A DNA stretch of 64,000 bases from Oscillibacter valericigenes Sjm18-20 (GCA_000283575.1 AP012044.1:1488001-1552000); one strand, 5' to 3'; shown: positions 1 to 8,600, numbered from the stretch's first letter. Numbers and translations are program-made. The notes: generated by a model from the letters alone, not told the origin.

Positions 1-60
1 CTTACGACAGGCCAAGAAAATGAGCGCGGCGCTCCCAAAGTTTTTAAGGAGATGCACACC

Positions 61-261
61 ATGAAATACGATCCCACATTAGCGGACCTGCTTACCCAGC
101 CGTGGAGCAACGGCGCTTGCCGGGGCTATGTGATCTATGCGATGGAAAACTGCGGCTTTCCTCCCGAGGACATTCGGCGTGTGGTCGGTGAGCATTACAA
201 TGTTTTTAATATGCGCGGGCCTGAGGAGGCTAAGGAGCATTTTCAATACAGCCCCTATTAG
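61..261 (+). CDS. Small hypothetical protein of a mobile element (66 aa)
   Basis: A short soluble protein with no recognised domain. I chose the ATG at 61 rather than the in-frame ATG at 52, because the AAGGAG ribosome site at 46-51 sits directly against the first ATG but about 9 bases before the second. The product contains a Cys-Gly-Phe-Pro-Pro stretch and a C-terminal Tyr. Small proteins of this kind are common in clostridial integrative elements, but I cannot assign a function. Its position next to recombinase-associated DNA suggests element cargo. Confidence 0.55.
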   Translation: MKYDPTLADLLTQPWSNGACRGYVIYAMENCGFPPEDIRRVVGEHYNVFNMRGPEEAKEHFQYSPY

Positions 262-488
262 CTTCGAGACACTTTGTCCCAAGGAGAGGATATCCACCCG
301 GACGCTGTATGACGATTCGGGGATGCCGCACCTGTGCGTGGATGATGAGATGCGCCGTAGACTAGAAACAAAACTCATAACGAAAATTCTCAATTTTCAC
401 GTTAAAAAAATTGCTTAAGTAAACGACCCGCGTAGGGGCGTGCCTTCCCTTTCCACGCTCCTGTCACGGGCCTTTTCTGCTGCCAATT

Positions 489-521
489 GGCGGGAATGCG
501 TCTCAATTTGAGGCACATTCC
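489..521. repeat. 17-bp imperfect inverted repeat with GTCTCAA core
   Basis: Left arm GCGGGAATGCGTCTCAA and right arm TTGAGGCACATTCCCGC pair with two mismatches and almost no loop. The core recurs at 858-886. It could be a protein-binding palindrome or a strong hairpin. It has no T-run, so it is not a typical terminator. Confidence 0.6.
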
Positions 522-857
522 CGCAGGCTGGTAGCAGCCTTGGAATTGAATAGGGTTTTTCAGATACGTTTGATATGCGGCCCGATGGGAAAGCCGTGTG
601 GGATTGAGCAGGCCATGACCCCGATAGAGAAGGGAGGAATAGGGTGAGCAGCCGATTCGCACACAACAAGCTGTGGCAGGCTTGAGGCGATGACCCGCAT
701 ATCAGATTAAAGATACACTTGTCCCTATTGTCCGAGCGTTGAAGTAGTCATTCCCGGCTATGAGCCGTCGCAGGCGGTGGGGGCGACCTGTGAGAACCGC
801 AGGGGGTTGAAGTCCCGTGGAGCGTGCCGATGCCGTCTGTTTGACCTGAGACAAACA

Positions 858-886
858 AAATTCGTCTCAAATTGAGACACATTTTC
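858..886. repeat. Second copy of the GTCTCAA/TTGAGAC palindrome
   Basis: GTCTCAA joined to ATTGAGAC with A/T-rich flanks gives a nearly perfect inverted repeat. The segment GTCTCAAATTGAGACACATT (864-883) matches 500-519 at all but two positions. The roughly 340 bases between the copies contain no convincing gene. Confidence 0.6.
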
Positions 887-924
887 TACCAAGGAATTAC
901 TGCGCATTTAGAGCTGTTTTAGAT

Positions 925-963
925 AAATGCCGCCGGTGAGATACTAATCCCACCGGCATTTTC
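925..963 (+). terminator. Hairpin terminator
   Basis: AAATGCC-CCGGTG pairs with CACCGGCATTTT across a 12-base loop and ends in a short T-run. It closes the non-coding stretch that begins at 262 and isolates the recombinase unit starting at 990. Confidence 0.6.
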
Positions 964-989
964 ATATTTTTGGAAGAAGGAGGGATACC

Positions 990-1151
990 ATGGCCAATGA
1001 AAAACTTACATGGAGAGAAGGAAATAAAGACACTGAAATTCCTGTTTTTTTTTCTCACAATCCCAATTCTTCCACATCTGCTCATACAATCGCTGTCAGT
1101 CTTATTACGGAGTACTTACGACAAAAGCAGGCTGATCAAAATGAACGATGA
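990..1151 (+). CDS. 53-aa protein upstream of serine recombinase
   Basis: The ORF starts at an ATG with a good AAGGAGGG ribosome site at 978-985 and ends 83 bases before the recombinase start. The N-terminal half is polar. The C-terminal half contains TSAHTIAVSLITEYLRQK, which should form an amphipathic helix. Two other recombinase genes in this window (at 41-43 kb and 62-64 kb) are preceded by ORFs of 53 and 45 codons with a similar C-terminal Thr-Ala...Val-x-Leu-Ile pattern. The function is unknown; an accessory factor for the recombinase or a regulator is possible. Homology between the three is a visual impression, not an alignment score. Confidence 0.6.
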   Translation: MANEKLTWREGNKDTEIPVFFSHNPNSSTSAHTIAVSLITEYLRQKQADQNER

Positions 1152-1155
1152 AAAC

Positions 1156-1184
1156 TTTACGATTATGTCTACCTGTGCTATAAT
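1156..1184 (+). promoter_or_regulatory. Candidate promoter for the recombinase gene
   Basis: TTTACG and TATAAT are separated by 17 bases, between the small ORF and the recombinase start. The recombinase can therefore be transcribed on its own as well as with the small ORF. Confidence 0.45.
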
Positions 1185-1234
1185 TCATTACATAGTGTGT
1201 TGTGTTGTACTGCGGTATTACAAAGGAGGCCCGT

Positions 1235-2830
1235 ATGTACGGCACTATAATAATTGATGATCGGCCAACGCTAATCTATTGCAGAGAGAGCAGGGATGAA
1301 AACAGCGAAAATTATGAGCGAATTGAGACACAACGTGACATTTTGACGGCATTCTGTAAAAAAAGGGGCCTCGTTAATGTGGTGGATATTGTCATGGACG
1401 ATGATACCACGGGAACCAACTTTAGACGCTTTGACGCGATTTTGGAGCGTGTCAGGCGTAGAGAAATTCAAGTTCTGGTTTTTAAGGATGCGTCTCGATT
1501 GGGTCGCAACCTGAAAGAAAGCCTGATTTTTACCGATACGATCGAAAATTATGGCGCGGAGATTATTTTTGAAAGCGAAGAGTACAACGAGGATTTTTTC
1601 CCCCTAAAAGCGTGGTTCAATGAACAGCGTGCCAAGGAAGATAGCTTGAAAATCCGTCGAGTGCTGAAGCACAAGATGGAAACGGGAACCCTTTTGGTAA
1701 AGCCTTTTTATGGGTATCGGCGCAGTGAAAACGGAAATATGGTGCCTGATGAAGAGACTGCCGGAATCGTGAGATGGATTTTCGATGAAGTGCAAAAGGG
1801 CAGAGGCTCATATGAGATTGCAACAGAACTTAATGCAAAGGGAATTCCCACACCCTCTCAGGCGGCAGGGTATTCCAACTGTATGAGTTCCTGGGTGAGT
1901 CAGCATATCCGACGCATCGTGACCAATCCAGTCTATATGGGAACCATGATTCACAACCGAACCACCAAGAAAAGCTACAAAAATAAAAAGACAGTGATTC
2001 ATCCAGAACCGGAATGGATTGTCTTAGAACACCATCATGAGCCACTGGTGTCACAGGAGGAATTCGAGGAAGTTCAGGAGACACGGAAAAAGTTTAAGCG
2101 TACCAAATACAATGCAGTCAATAGGCCGTTTTCCGGGCTTCTACAATGTGGCCGGTGCGGTAGACCTCTGGTATTGCGCCTGCGTAAAAATCGGCCAGAT
2201 GCCTATATTTGCGGAAAGAACCATAATGAGGGAGCCATCAAGGACGAGATTCGGCTAAACTACGGCTGCAACGCGCATCATGTACGGGAATCGTTCTTGT
2301 ACAGCGTGACAAAACGCTATCTGGAACAACTGCTGCGCACATCGGATGTAGATGTGCAGGATATCATTCGTCAGGTTCCGCAAATGAATCAGGTGTATCA
2401 TCATTCAGAGGAACTGCAAAAGAAATTAGAGCAAGTCAAAAGTACCATCAGCAAAATGTATGATGACAAGTTGGCAGGCATCATTTCAGAGTCATTGTTC
2501 GTCTATAAGTACAGTGAATACTCTGCAATAGAGAAGAGCCTGACCAGCCAGCTGGCTGAACTGGAAAGTGCACGGAAGCCAACGCAAAAAAAGCGTTTGA
2601 CAGACCTCCAACTGGAAGATATAATTAACGGTCTGAATGAGAAAACCATTACAAAAGAACAGCTGCGCTTGGTGTTTGACCAGATTATAGTCTATGAAGC
2701 TGGAGAGATTCAGCAGGAAGATCAAGACAGGCTGGGTTTGACGCAAGAGAACTATCAACTGATAAAATTGAAGGGCGGAATCGTTTTTTTGGAAAACGCA
2801 ACTCCGTCTATTGGGATTATGGCACCATAA
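1235..2830 (+). CDS. Large serine recombinase (integrase)
   Basis: Site-specific DNA integrase/excisionase of the large serine recombinase family, 531 aa. The N-terminal resolvase domain (about 1-150) shows IYCRES with the probable nucleophile Ser19, and FKDASRLGRN in the usual position. A recombinase domain follows (about 165-270), then a zinc ribbon beginning LQCGRCGRPL with further Cys residues, then a Lys/Glu-rich coiled coil near 390-460. The start is the ATG at 1235, because AAAGGAGG lies just upstream; an in-frame TTG at 1202 would put that site inside the gene. The stop codon lies 11-14 bases before the murA junction, the usual place for an LSR gene relative to its attachment site. 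It appears complete. Confidence 0.93.
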   Translation: MYGTIIIDDRPTLIYCRESRDENSENYERIETQRDILTAFCKKRGLVNVVDIVMDDDTTGTNFRRFDAILERVRRREIQVLVFKDASRLGRNLKESLIFTDTIENYGAEIIFESEEYNEDFFPLKAWFNEQRAKEDSLKIRRVLKHKMETGTLLVKPFYGYRRSENGNMVPDEETAGIVRWIFDEVQKGRGSYEIATELNAKGIPTPSQAAGYSNCMSSWVSQHIRRIVTNPVYMGTMIHNRTTKKSYKNKKTVIHPEPEWIVLEHHHEPLVSQEEFEEVQETRKKFKRTKYNAVNRPFSGLLQCGRCGRPLVLRLRKNRPDAYICGKNHNEGAIKDEIRLNYGCNAHHVRESFLYSVTKRYLEQLLRTSDVDVQDIIRQVPQMNQVYHHSEELQKKLEQVKSTISKMYDDKLAGIISESLFVYKYSEYSAIEKSLTSQLAELESARKPTQKKRLTDLQLEDIINGLNEKTITKEQLRLVFDQIIVYEAGEIQQEDQDRLGLTQENYQLIKLKGGIVFLENATPSIGIMAP

Positions 2831-2837
2831 AGCATCA

Positions 2838-2856
2838 CAGCGGGGCGGATGCGAAC
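2838..2856. other. Element/murA junction (att site)
   Basis: Reading rightward, MurA-type codons begin at GGC GGA TGC (2844-2852), matching the conserved Gly-Gly-Cys of MurA. The codons before it (CAC CAT AAA GCA TCA CAG CGG) do not match any MurA. The crossover therefore lies at about 2841-2849, probably within the GG-rich run. The exact core needs the other end of the element. Confidence 0.75.
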
Positions 2857-3773
2857 TGGGGCCGAGGCCCATCGACCTGCATTTGACGGGCTTGAGGGAT
2901 CTGGGGACCGACATCCGGGAGGACGGTGGGCGTCTTTGCTGCACTGCGCCCCGCCTTGTGGGGCGGGAGCTGATTCTGAGCTTGCCCAGCGTGGGGGCCA
3001 CAGAGAACCTGATGCTGGCGGCTTGCGGCGGAGAGGGGACCACCTCGATCTGCAACGCGGCCCGGGAGCCGGAGATTGAAGATCTGCAAAACTATCTATG
3101 TGTCTGCGGCGCAAAGGTCTCCGGTGCCGGGACCTCCACCGTCACGGTAGAGGGCGGCACACTCCTTCACGGCGGTACCTATACGGTTATGCCAGATCGC
3201 ATTGCGGCGGCGACCTATCTCTGCGCGGCGGCTGCAGCCGGGGGAGAGGTGCGGCTTACCGGGGCGAAAGAGCGTCACCTTTCCACCGTGACGGCGGCAC
3301 TGCGGGAGGCGGGTTGCGCCGTGACGTCGGATAACGGGGGCATTACCCTCCGCCGGGTACGGGAGCTGCGGGCAATCCGTCCCATCCATACCGCGCCCTA
3401 TCCGGGATTCCCCACCGACGCTCAGGCCGTTTTGATGGCCACGCTGGCCCACAGCCGGGGCGTTACGGTGTTTGAGGAGAACATTTTTACGAATCGCTTC
3501 CGCCATGTTGACGAGCTGACCCGCATGGGTGCCGATATCCGGGTTTCGGGCCGGGTGGCAGTGGTCACCGGCGCGGAACGGCTCCACGGGGCTTCCGTCC
3601 GGTCCACGGATCTGCGGGGCGGGGCGGCGCTGTGTGTGGCTGCGCTGGCGGCGGAGGGTGAGACTGCCGTCTCCGGTGTGGAGCACATTGACCGGGGATA
3701 CGAGGATATCACCGAAACGCTGAAGGCTTTGGGCGCCGATATTCGCCGGGACGACAGTCTCGACGCGGAATAG
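2844..3773 (+). pseudogene. murA: 5'-truncated murA (UDP-GlcNAc 1-carboxyvinyltransferase)
   Basis: MurA makes the first committed peptidoglycan precursor by adding enolpyruvate to UDP-GlcNAc. Only the C-terminal ~310 residues remain, starting at the Gly-Gly-Cys that carries the catalytic Cys (Cys115 in E. coli numbering). Family motifs are intact: AAREPEIED, MPDRIAAATYL, YPGFPTDAQA, NIFTNRFRHVDELTRMGA, TDLRGGAAL and HIDRGYEDI. The first ~112 residues, which include the conserved N-terminal Lys, are missing because of the integrated element. An open frame runs back to a TTG at 2811 inside the recombinase gene, but without a ribosome site. As it stands the gene should be inactive unless the element excises. 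Clostridia often have a second murA paralogue that could compensate. Confidence 0.9.
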
Positions 3774-3794
3774 AAACAGACTGGAGAACGGCAG

Positions 3795-4559
3795 ATGGCC
3801 AGACGAAGAAATTACAACCGGCATAAGCGGGGGAGGTTTGGCTTCCTCTATAAGTTGCTGTCCGTTTTGGCCATCTGCGTCGTCATTGTAATTGCACTGA
3901 CGCTGTTTTTCCGCGTGGATACCATCACCGTTACAGGGGAGGACCGTTATTCGGAGTCGGATATTATCGAGGCCACCGGCCTGCGTGCAGGTGACAATCT
4001 GTTTTTGCTGAATAAATACGCCATCGCGGAGGACCTCCTAAAAAAGCTGCCCTACATCGCGGAGGTGCGCATTAACCGCATCCTGCCCGATACGCTGACC
4101 ATCGATGTGACGGAGAGCGACGCGGTGCTGGCCGTGGTGCAGGAGGGCTCCGCGTGGCTGATAAGCCCCGAGGGAAAGATTGTGGAGCAGCGGGTGGCGT
4201 CCGGGGCTGCTGATCTTGCGAAGATCGACGGGTGTGAGCTGTTGGCCCCCTCCGTGGCCACCCCCATTGCGCTGTCCAGCGACCGCAGTATCCAGCAGGA
4301 GAGCCTGCTGGCCCTGATGGAGGCTCTGGACGAAATGGGGATGATCGCACAGGTTCAGGCAATCCATCTGGATGACCTGACCGTGCTGAGCATGGACTAC
4401 GCAGATCGGTTCCGGGTGGAGATGCCCTACGGTGCGGACTATCCGTACAAGCTCCGGACGCTCCAGACGATTCTGGACAGCGGAAAGATCGAATCCAACG
4501 AGACGGGCACCATCCGAATGACAGGAAACGACGGTCAGAATGTGTTCATCAAAAGCTAA
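3795..4559 (+). CDS. ftsQ: Cell division protein FtsQ/DivIB
   Basis: Bitopic divisome protein, 254 aa. The N-terminus is short and very basic (MARRRNYNRHKRGR). One membrane segment follows at about 19-40, then a POTRA domain (VDTITVTG...SESDIIEATGLRAGDNLF) and the FtsQ/DivIB domain outside the membrane. It begins 21 bases after the murA stop and precedes ftsZ, as in clostridial dcw clusters. It links the cytoplasmic ring with septal wall synthesis. Native transcription from upstream dcw genes is now interrupted by the element in murA, so expression may depend on read-through from the recombinase unit or an internal promoter. Confidence 0.9.
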   Translation: MARRRNYNRHKRGRFGFLYKLLSVLAICVVIVIALTLFFRVDTITVTGEDRYSESDIIEATGLRAGDNLFLLNKYAIAEDLLKKLPYIAEVRINRILPDTLTIDVTESDAVLAVVQEGSAWLISPEGKIVEQRVASGAADLAKIDGCELLAPSVATPIALSSDRSIQQESLLALMEALDEMGMIAQVQAIHLDDLTVLSMDYADRFRVEMPYGADYPYKLRTLQTILDSGKIESNETGTIRMTGNDGQNVFIKS

Positions 4560-4603
4560 GAATGAAAAACTTCGGAAAAGCTTTGGAAAAGCTTCGGGAA
4601 GAC

Positions 4604-4632
4604 TTGACCCGGACGGCAAAGTGTCTTATTAT
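4604..4632 (+). promoter_or_regulatory. Promoter upstream of ftsZ
   Basis: TTGACC and TATTAT are separated by exactly 17 bases, with the -10 box about 85 bases before the ftsZ start. This would give ftsZ its own vegetative transcription independent of murA-ftsQ. Confidence 0.6.
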
Positions 4633-4716
4633 AAAAGAGTATAATTGTATGCGCACCATGTGATACCACCAGCGGGGATACTTTCCCGATACGAACGATA
4701 GCAGGAGGCAGCTTCT

Positions 4717-5892
4717 ATGGCATTTGGATTGGAGACCGGCCCGGACGCCGTTGTCAATATTAAGGTAATCGGCGTCGGCGGAGGCGGCAACAACGTGGTC
4801 AACCGCATGGTCCGCTCCGGCACCAAGGGCGTGGACTTTGTGGCCATTAATACGGACAAGCAGGCGCTGAACGTGTCCAGCGCCACTTATAAAATTCAGA
4901 TCGGCGAAAAGCTGACCCATGGTCAGGGCGCGGGCTCCGACCCCGAGGTGGGCCGTAAGTCCGCCGAGGAGAGCCGCAGCCAGATCGCCAAGGCTCTGGA
5001 GGACACCGACATGGTGTTTATCACCGCCGGCATGGGCGGCGGCACAGGCACAGGCGGAGCGCCCATTGTGGCGGAGATCGCCAAGGAGATGGATATCCTG
5101 ACCGTGGCGGTGGTAACCAAGCCTTTTGGCTTTGAGGGCCGCCGCCGGATGCAACAGGCGGAGCAGGGGATCGCGGAGTTGAAGGATAAGGTGGATTCTC
5201 TTGTCATCATCCCCAACGAGCGATTGAAGCACGCCACGGATCAGAAGATCACCTTTGCAAACGCATTTGAGATTGCGGACGATGTGCTGCGCCAGGCGGT
5301 GCAGTCCATCTCCGACCTGATCCGGGATACCGGCTTCATCAATTTGGACTTTGCCGACGTGACCACCATTATGAAAGACGCCGGCCTGGCCCACATGGGC
5401 GTGGGCCGCGCCGCCGGAAAGGGCAAGGCCGAGGAGGCCGCGAGAATGGCCATTTCCAGCCCTCTGCTGGAGACTTCCATCGCGGGCGCTCACGGTGTCC
5501 TCATCAATGTCACCGGCTCCATGGATATCGGACTGGAGGAAGTGGAGCAGGCCGCGTCTTTGGTACAGGATGCGGTCAGTGATGACGCCATCACGATTTT
5601 CGGCGCCCAGTTCGACGAGAATCTGGACGACGAGATCCGCGTGACCGTCATTGCGACGGGCTTTGACAAAAACCCGGCAGAGCAGCCTCCCGCTGTTGTC
5701 CCAACCGCCGTGCCCGATGTCCCTGCGCAAGCTCAGACGGCGCCTTCCGCTGCCGTTCCCGCCGGAGCGGTAAACCCGATCACGGCGACCGCGCCGGAAC
5801 CGCTGAGCACGGTGGACGATCCCAAACCGGAGGAGCCGGAAGACGACCCGTTCGAGGAAATCTTTAAGATATTCAACAGGCGGGACAATTGA
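4717..5892 (+). CDS. ftsZ: Cell division GTPase FtsZ
   Basis: Tubulin-like GTPase that builds the division ring, 391 aa. The GTP-binding motifs are visible: [12 protein letters not shown] near residue 20 and the tubulin signature [10 protein letters not shown] near 110. The T7 loop region [15 protein letters not shown] is intact. A Pro/Ala-rich linker (about 320-370) leads to a conserved C-terminal peptide, [14 protein letters not shown], which docks to membrane anchors. The AGGAGGCAG ribosome site precedes the ATG. It ends before a strong terminator, closing the dcw segment. Confidence 0.97.
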   Translation: MAFGLETGPDAVVNIKVIGVGGGGNNVVNRMVRSGTKGVDFVAINTDKQALNVSSATYKIQIGEKLTHGQGAGSDPEVGRKSAEESRSQIAKALEDTDMVFITAGMGGGTGTGGAPIVAEIAKEMDILTVAVVTKPFGFEGRRRMQQAEQGIAELKDKVDSLVIIPNERLKHATDQKITFANAFEIADDVLRQAVQSISDLIRDTGFINLDFADVTTIMKDAGLAHMGVGRAAGKGKAEEAARMAISSPLLETSIAGAHGVLINVTGSMDIGLEEVEQAASLVQDAVSDDAITIFGAQFDENLDDEIRVTVIATGFDKNPAEQPPAVVPTAVPDVPAQAQTAPSAAVPAGAVNPITATAPEPLSTVDDPKPEEPEDDPFEEIFKIFNRRDN

Positions 5893-5980
5893 TTCGCCAC
5901 AGGATGTGATCGGAAACCAGTGGCTATTTAGGTCCGCTGGATTACCCTGACCGCGGGAGAGAAACTACATATCCGGAGAG

Positions 5981-6023
5981 ATCCGCTGGAAAGCTTTTAA
6001 GAGCTTTTCGGCGGATTTTTTTA
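5981..6023 (+). terminator. Terminator after ftsZ
   Basis: ATCCGCTGGAAAGCT pairs imperfectly with AGCTTTTCGGCGGAT and is followed by seven T's. The rest of the 5893-6271 gap is AT-rich spoIVB leader with no other clear feature. Confidence 0.75.
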
Positions 6024-6271
6024 AATTTTTGCTGTGATTCAAATTAAAATTTTGGAGATAAAGAGTAATTTTATAACGAATATTCTAAAAACCGGCGAGA
6101 TGATGGACGCAGGGCGACGTTTCCATGGCAGCGCCGCCGCATTTTTCAACGGCAAAAATCCGGTCATTTGCAAATATTAATTTTGTCGGCGAAAGAAATA
6201 AAAAAACAAAAAAAGCCGGCTTCTTTTCTGAAAGTTCGGCATTGTCCGGGCTTTCAGAAAGGGGCGATTCA

Positions 6272-7315
6272 ATGGATGAAACGGTTGAAAGATCAGAAAA
6301 ACCAAAGAGCGGTCGCGGGGGCGGCGCGGCGCTCAGGCTGGCGGTTTTGCTGCTTGTGTCCGCACTGACGGTCCCGGCGGCTGCAGCGGACCTCTCTTCC
6401 GCCCAGGCCCTGATTCCCGTGGGGCACACCGTCGGCATTAAACTGTTTTCAAGAGGAGTATTGGTGGTGAAGCTGGCGGAGGGCGACACGCCCGCGAAGG
6501 CGTGCGGCCTGGCCGCCGGGGATGTTATCATCCAGTGCGCCGGGAATGCAGTCACCTCCACGGAGCAATTTCAATCCCTGCTCCAGAACGCGGGGGGCGA
6601 GGCCGCAAAGCTGGAAATCCGCAGGGGCAGCAAGACGCTGGATCTGAGTGTCACCGCCGACGACAGCGACGGCGATGGGAAATACGCCATTGGCGCCTGG
6701 ATTCGGGACAGCATGGCGGGAATCGGTACCATGACCTTTTATGACCCGGAAAGCAACACCTTCGGGGCTTTGGGCCACGGTATCACCGATGTGGACACCG
6801 CCGCCCTGATGCCCTTTTCCTCCGGTTCCATCCTGCCCTCCACCGTGAAAACAGTAAAACGGGGCGAGATGGGTGCGGCGGGAGAGCTGAAAGGCAATTT
6901 TGATTTGACTGGCGACACCGGTACCCTCTACGCAAATACCTCCAGCGGCGTCTTCGGTACTCTGTCTGATCAGGAGTTGATCGAACGGTTCAGTGAAAAT
7001 CCTCTCCCCGTGGCGGAAAATGATCAGGTTCACACCGGCAAGGCAACGATCCTGGCAAATGTGGACGGCGATACGGTAAAGGAATACGACATCGAAATCA
7101 CAAAAATTTTAAACACCGACTCGGCGGGGCGAAATCTGCTTATCACCGTTACGGATCCGGAACTTTTGGAGAAAACCGGCGGCATTGTGCAGGGTATGAG
7201 CGGCTCACCCATCCTTCAGGACGGGCGTCTGGCCGGTGCGGTAACGCATGTTTTGCTGGGCGATCCCACCCGTGGATACGGTCTGCTTATTCGAAATATG
7301 TTGAAAAACACATGA
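6272..7315 (+). CDS. spoIVB: SpoIVB signalling protease (peptidase S55)
   Basis: Serine peptidase secreted into the forespore-mother cell space that triggers pro-sigma-K processing in sporulation; 347 aa. An N-terminal membrane anchor (about 20-38) is followed by a PDZ domain (about 70-140, including DTPAKACGLAAGDVI) and the S55 domain with ALGHGI (catalytic His region) and GMSGSPI (catalytic Ser, near 310). I chose the ATG at 6272 over the upstream ATG at 6125: AGAAAGGGG lies 8-9 bases before it and the extra 49 residues look non-native. spo0A directly follows, the standard clostridial and bacillar arrangement. Confidence 0.93.
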   Translation: MDETVERSEKPKSGRGGGAALRLAVLLLVSALTVPAAAADLSSAQALIPVGHTVGIKLFSRGVLVVKLAEGDTPAKACGLAAGDVIIQCAGNAVTSTEQFQSLLQNAGGEAAKLEIRRGSKTLDLSVTADDSDGDGKYAIGAWIRDSMAGIGTMTFYDPESNTFGALGHGITDVDTAALMPFSSGSILPSTVKTVKRGEMGAAGELKGNFDLTGDTGTLYANTSSGVFGTLSDQELIERFSENPLPVAENDQVHTGKATILANVDGDTVKEYDIEITKILNTDSAGRNLLITVTDPELLEKTGGIVQGMSGSPILQDGRLAGAVTHVLLGDPTRGYGLLIRNMLKNT

Positions 7316-7329
7316 ACACCAAATGATTT

Positions 7330-7366
7330 TGCCGAATTTATTATAGTATCTGCTAAACAAGTCGAA
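7330..7366 (+). promoter_or_regulatory. Possible Spo0A boxes upstream of spo0A
   Basis: TGCCGAA at 7330-7336 fits the 0A-box consensus TGNCGAA. AGTCGAA at 7360-7366 differs in one base. Both lie 125-160 bases before the spo0A start, in an AT-rich region. A weak sigma-A-like pair, TTGCAA (7397) and TAAATT (7420), lies closer. Autoregulation by Spo0A is known in spore formers; binding here is inferred. Confidence 0.4.
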
Positions 7367-7491
7367 TAAAAAATACCAATTATTTACAATTCTATCTTGC
7401 AAACCCTGTCCGTTTATGTTAAATTATAGAAAACGTGTTCCGAACTTTTGGGAAACCGAAAGAAATTTCAATGAAAAGGACAGGGAAGATT

Positions 7492-8250
7492 ATGGAGATC
7501 TGTAGGAAAGTAATCGTGGCCGACGCGAACGACAGCTACCGCGCTATGCTGCGGGAGACAATCGAACAGACCGGGGAGTTTACGGTAAGCGCCAGCGTAG
7601 GTGACGGGAAGAGTGCGCTTCAACAGGTCCGGGAGCTGACCCCGGACCTGCTGCTGCTGGACGTGGTGCTCCCGGAACTGGATGGTTTCGGTGTACTGGA
7701 GCAGATTCACAGGGAGGAGTTGCCGGTGCGCACGATAATGGTTTCTTCTTTTTTTACGGAGCAGGTAGTGGCGGAGGCGCTGGAAAAAGGGGCCGCATTT
7801 TTTATGCCGAAACCCTTTGAAAACAGTGCCCTGCTGGAACGGATGCGCTCTGTTTGTCGGCCCGTTCAACCTGTCTCCCATACGAAAAGCCTGAAAAATA
7901 TGGTCACGGATATTATTCACGAGATTGGCGTCCCCGCCCATATCAAGGGGTATCAATATCTGCGTGAGGCCATTTTGATTGCTGTGGAGGATATGGACGT
8001 AATCAACGCGGTGACCAAGGTTCTCTATCCCGAGGTGGCCAGGCGGTTCTCCACTTCGCCGTCCCGTGTGGAGCGCGCCATCCGTCACGCCATCGAGGTG
8101 GCCTGGGACCGGGGCGATCTGGAGACTCTGCAAAAGTTTTTTGGCTATACCGTCTCCAATACCAAGGGCAAACCCACCAACAGCGAGTTCATCGCCATGA
8201 TTGCCGACCGACTGGTGCTGGAGGGCAGGAACTCCGGGGGTGTGGCCTGA
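7492..8250 (+). CDS. spo0A: Sporulation master regulator Spo0A
   Basis: Response regulator that commits the cell to sporulation, 252 aa. The receiver domain (about 1-125) has [13 protein letters not shown] with the phospho-acceptor Asp57, plus an acidic Asp-Ala-Asn-Asp at 11-14. The C-terminal Spo0A DNA-binding domain (about 145-250) starts [20 protein letters not shown] and contains the recognition helix region [18 protein letters not shown]. In-frame ATGs also occur at 7435 and 7471. I prefer 7492 because AGGGAAG lies just before it and the protein then begins like known Spo0A ([14 protein letters not shown]). Confidence 0.95.
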   Translation: MEICRKVIVADANDSYRAMLRETIEQTGEFTVSASVGDGKSALQQVRELTPDLLLLDVVLPELDGFGVLEQIHREELPVRTIMVSSFFTEQVVAEALEKGAAFFMPKPFENSALLERMRSVCRPVQPVSHTKSLKNMVTDIIHEIGVPAHIKGYQYLREAILIAVEDMDVINAVTKVLYPEVARRFSTSPSRVERAIRHAIEVAWDRGDLETLQKFFGYTVSNTKGKPTNSEFIAMIADRLVLEGRNSGGVA

Positions 8251-8325
8251 CGTTTTCCAAGCGCAGTGCGCTTGACGAAACCGCGGCAATATGGTATTCT
8301 TTCCCCAAAGGAAAGGATACGGATT

Positions 8326-8589
8326 ATGACAGTTACATTTCGTCCTCAAGGCACCTGCTCCCAGGAGATGCGGGTCCAACTCAGCGAAGACAACGTGATT
8401 GAGAAGTTGGAGGTCCTGGGCGGCTGCAGCGGAAACCTGCAGGGCATCGCGGCGCTGGTACAGGGAATGCCCGCACAGGAGGCCATTAAAAAGCTGAAGG
8501 GTATCCGGTGTGGATTCAAACCCACCTCCTGTCCGGATCAGTTGGCCAGGGGCCTTGAGAGAGAGTTGGCCAGGCAACGAAAAAATTGA
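8326..8589 (+). CDS. TSCPD domain protein (87 aa)
   Basis: Small protein of the TSCPD family, named after the motif seen here as PTSCPDQLARGL. The N-terminal part contains GTCSQEM, and the centre has a Gly-Gly-Cys-Ser-Gly-Asn stretch with a conserved Cys. The family is widespread in Clostridia and is related to an insert of B12-dependent ribonucleotide reductases; its function is not established. AAAGGAAAGGAT precedes the ATG at 8326. It follows spo0A by 75 bases and may be read from the same transcript. Confidence 0.85.
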   Translation: MTVTFRPQGTCSQEMRVQLSEDNVIEKLEVLGGCSGNLQGIAALVQGMPAQEAIKKLKGIRCGFKPTSCPDQLARGLERELARQRKN

Positions 8590-8600
8590 AAAAATAATAA

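Larger units (their letters stand above)
1..2843. mobile_element. Right end of an LSR element integrated in murA
   Basis: The segment from the window start to the murA junction holds a small hypothetical gene, two related palindromes, a 53-codon ORF and a large serine recombinase gene. The recombinase stops at 2830, and murA sequence that keeps reading frame begins about 14 bases later. No murA N-terminal codons occur upstream within the window, so the other end of the element must lie outside. The first 1.2 kb is mostly non-coding, unlike the dense chromosome after 2844. Integration by the encoded recombinase is inferred from its position at the junction. The size and the rest of the cargo cannot be seen. 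Confidence 0.8.

Noticed and set aside
137..418. Frame overlapping and following the first small gene
   Set aside because: Lies in a different frame from the better-supported gene at 61-261 and lacks a ribosome site. The tail after 262 could be a gene relic but I cannot identify it.
600..860. Possible structured RNA or group II intron end
   Set aside because: The segment around 780-830 looks structured, but I could not match intron boundaries, a domain V or any RNA family.
2811..2843. Hybrid MurA translated from the TTG within the LSR gene
   Set aside because: The frame is open, but there is no ribosome site, and the essential N-terminal residues would still be missing.
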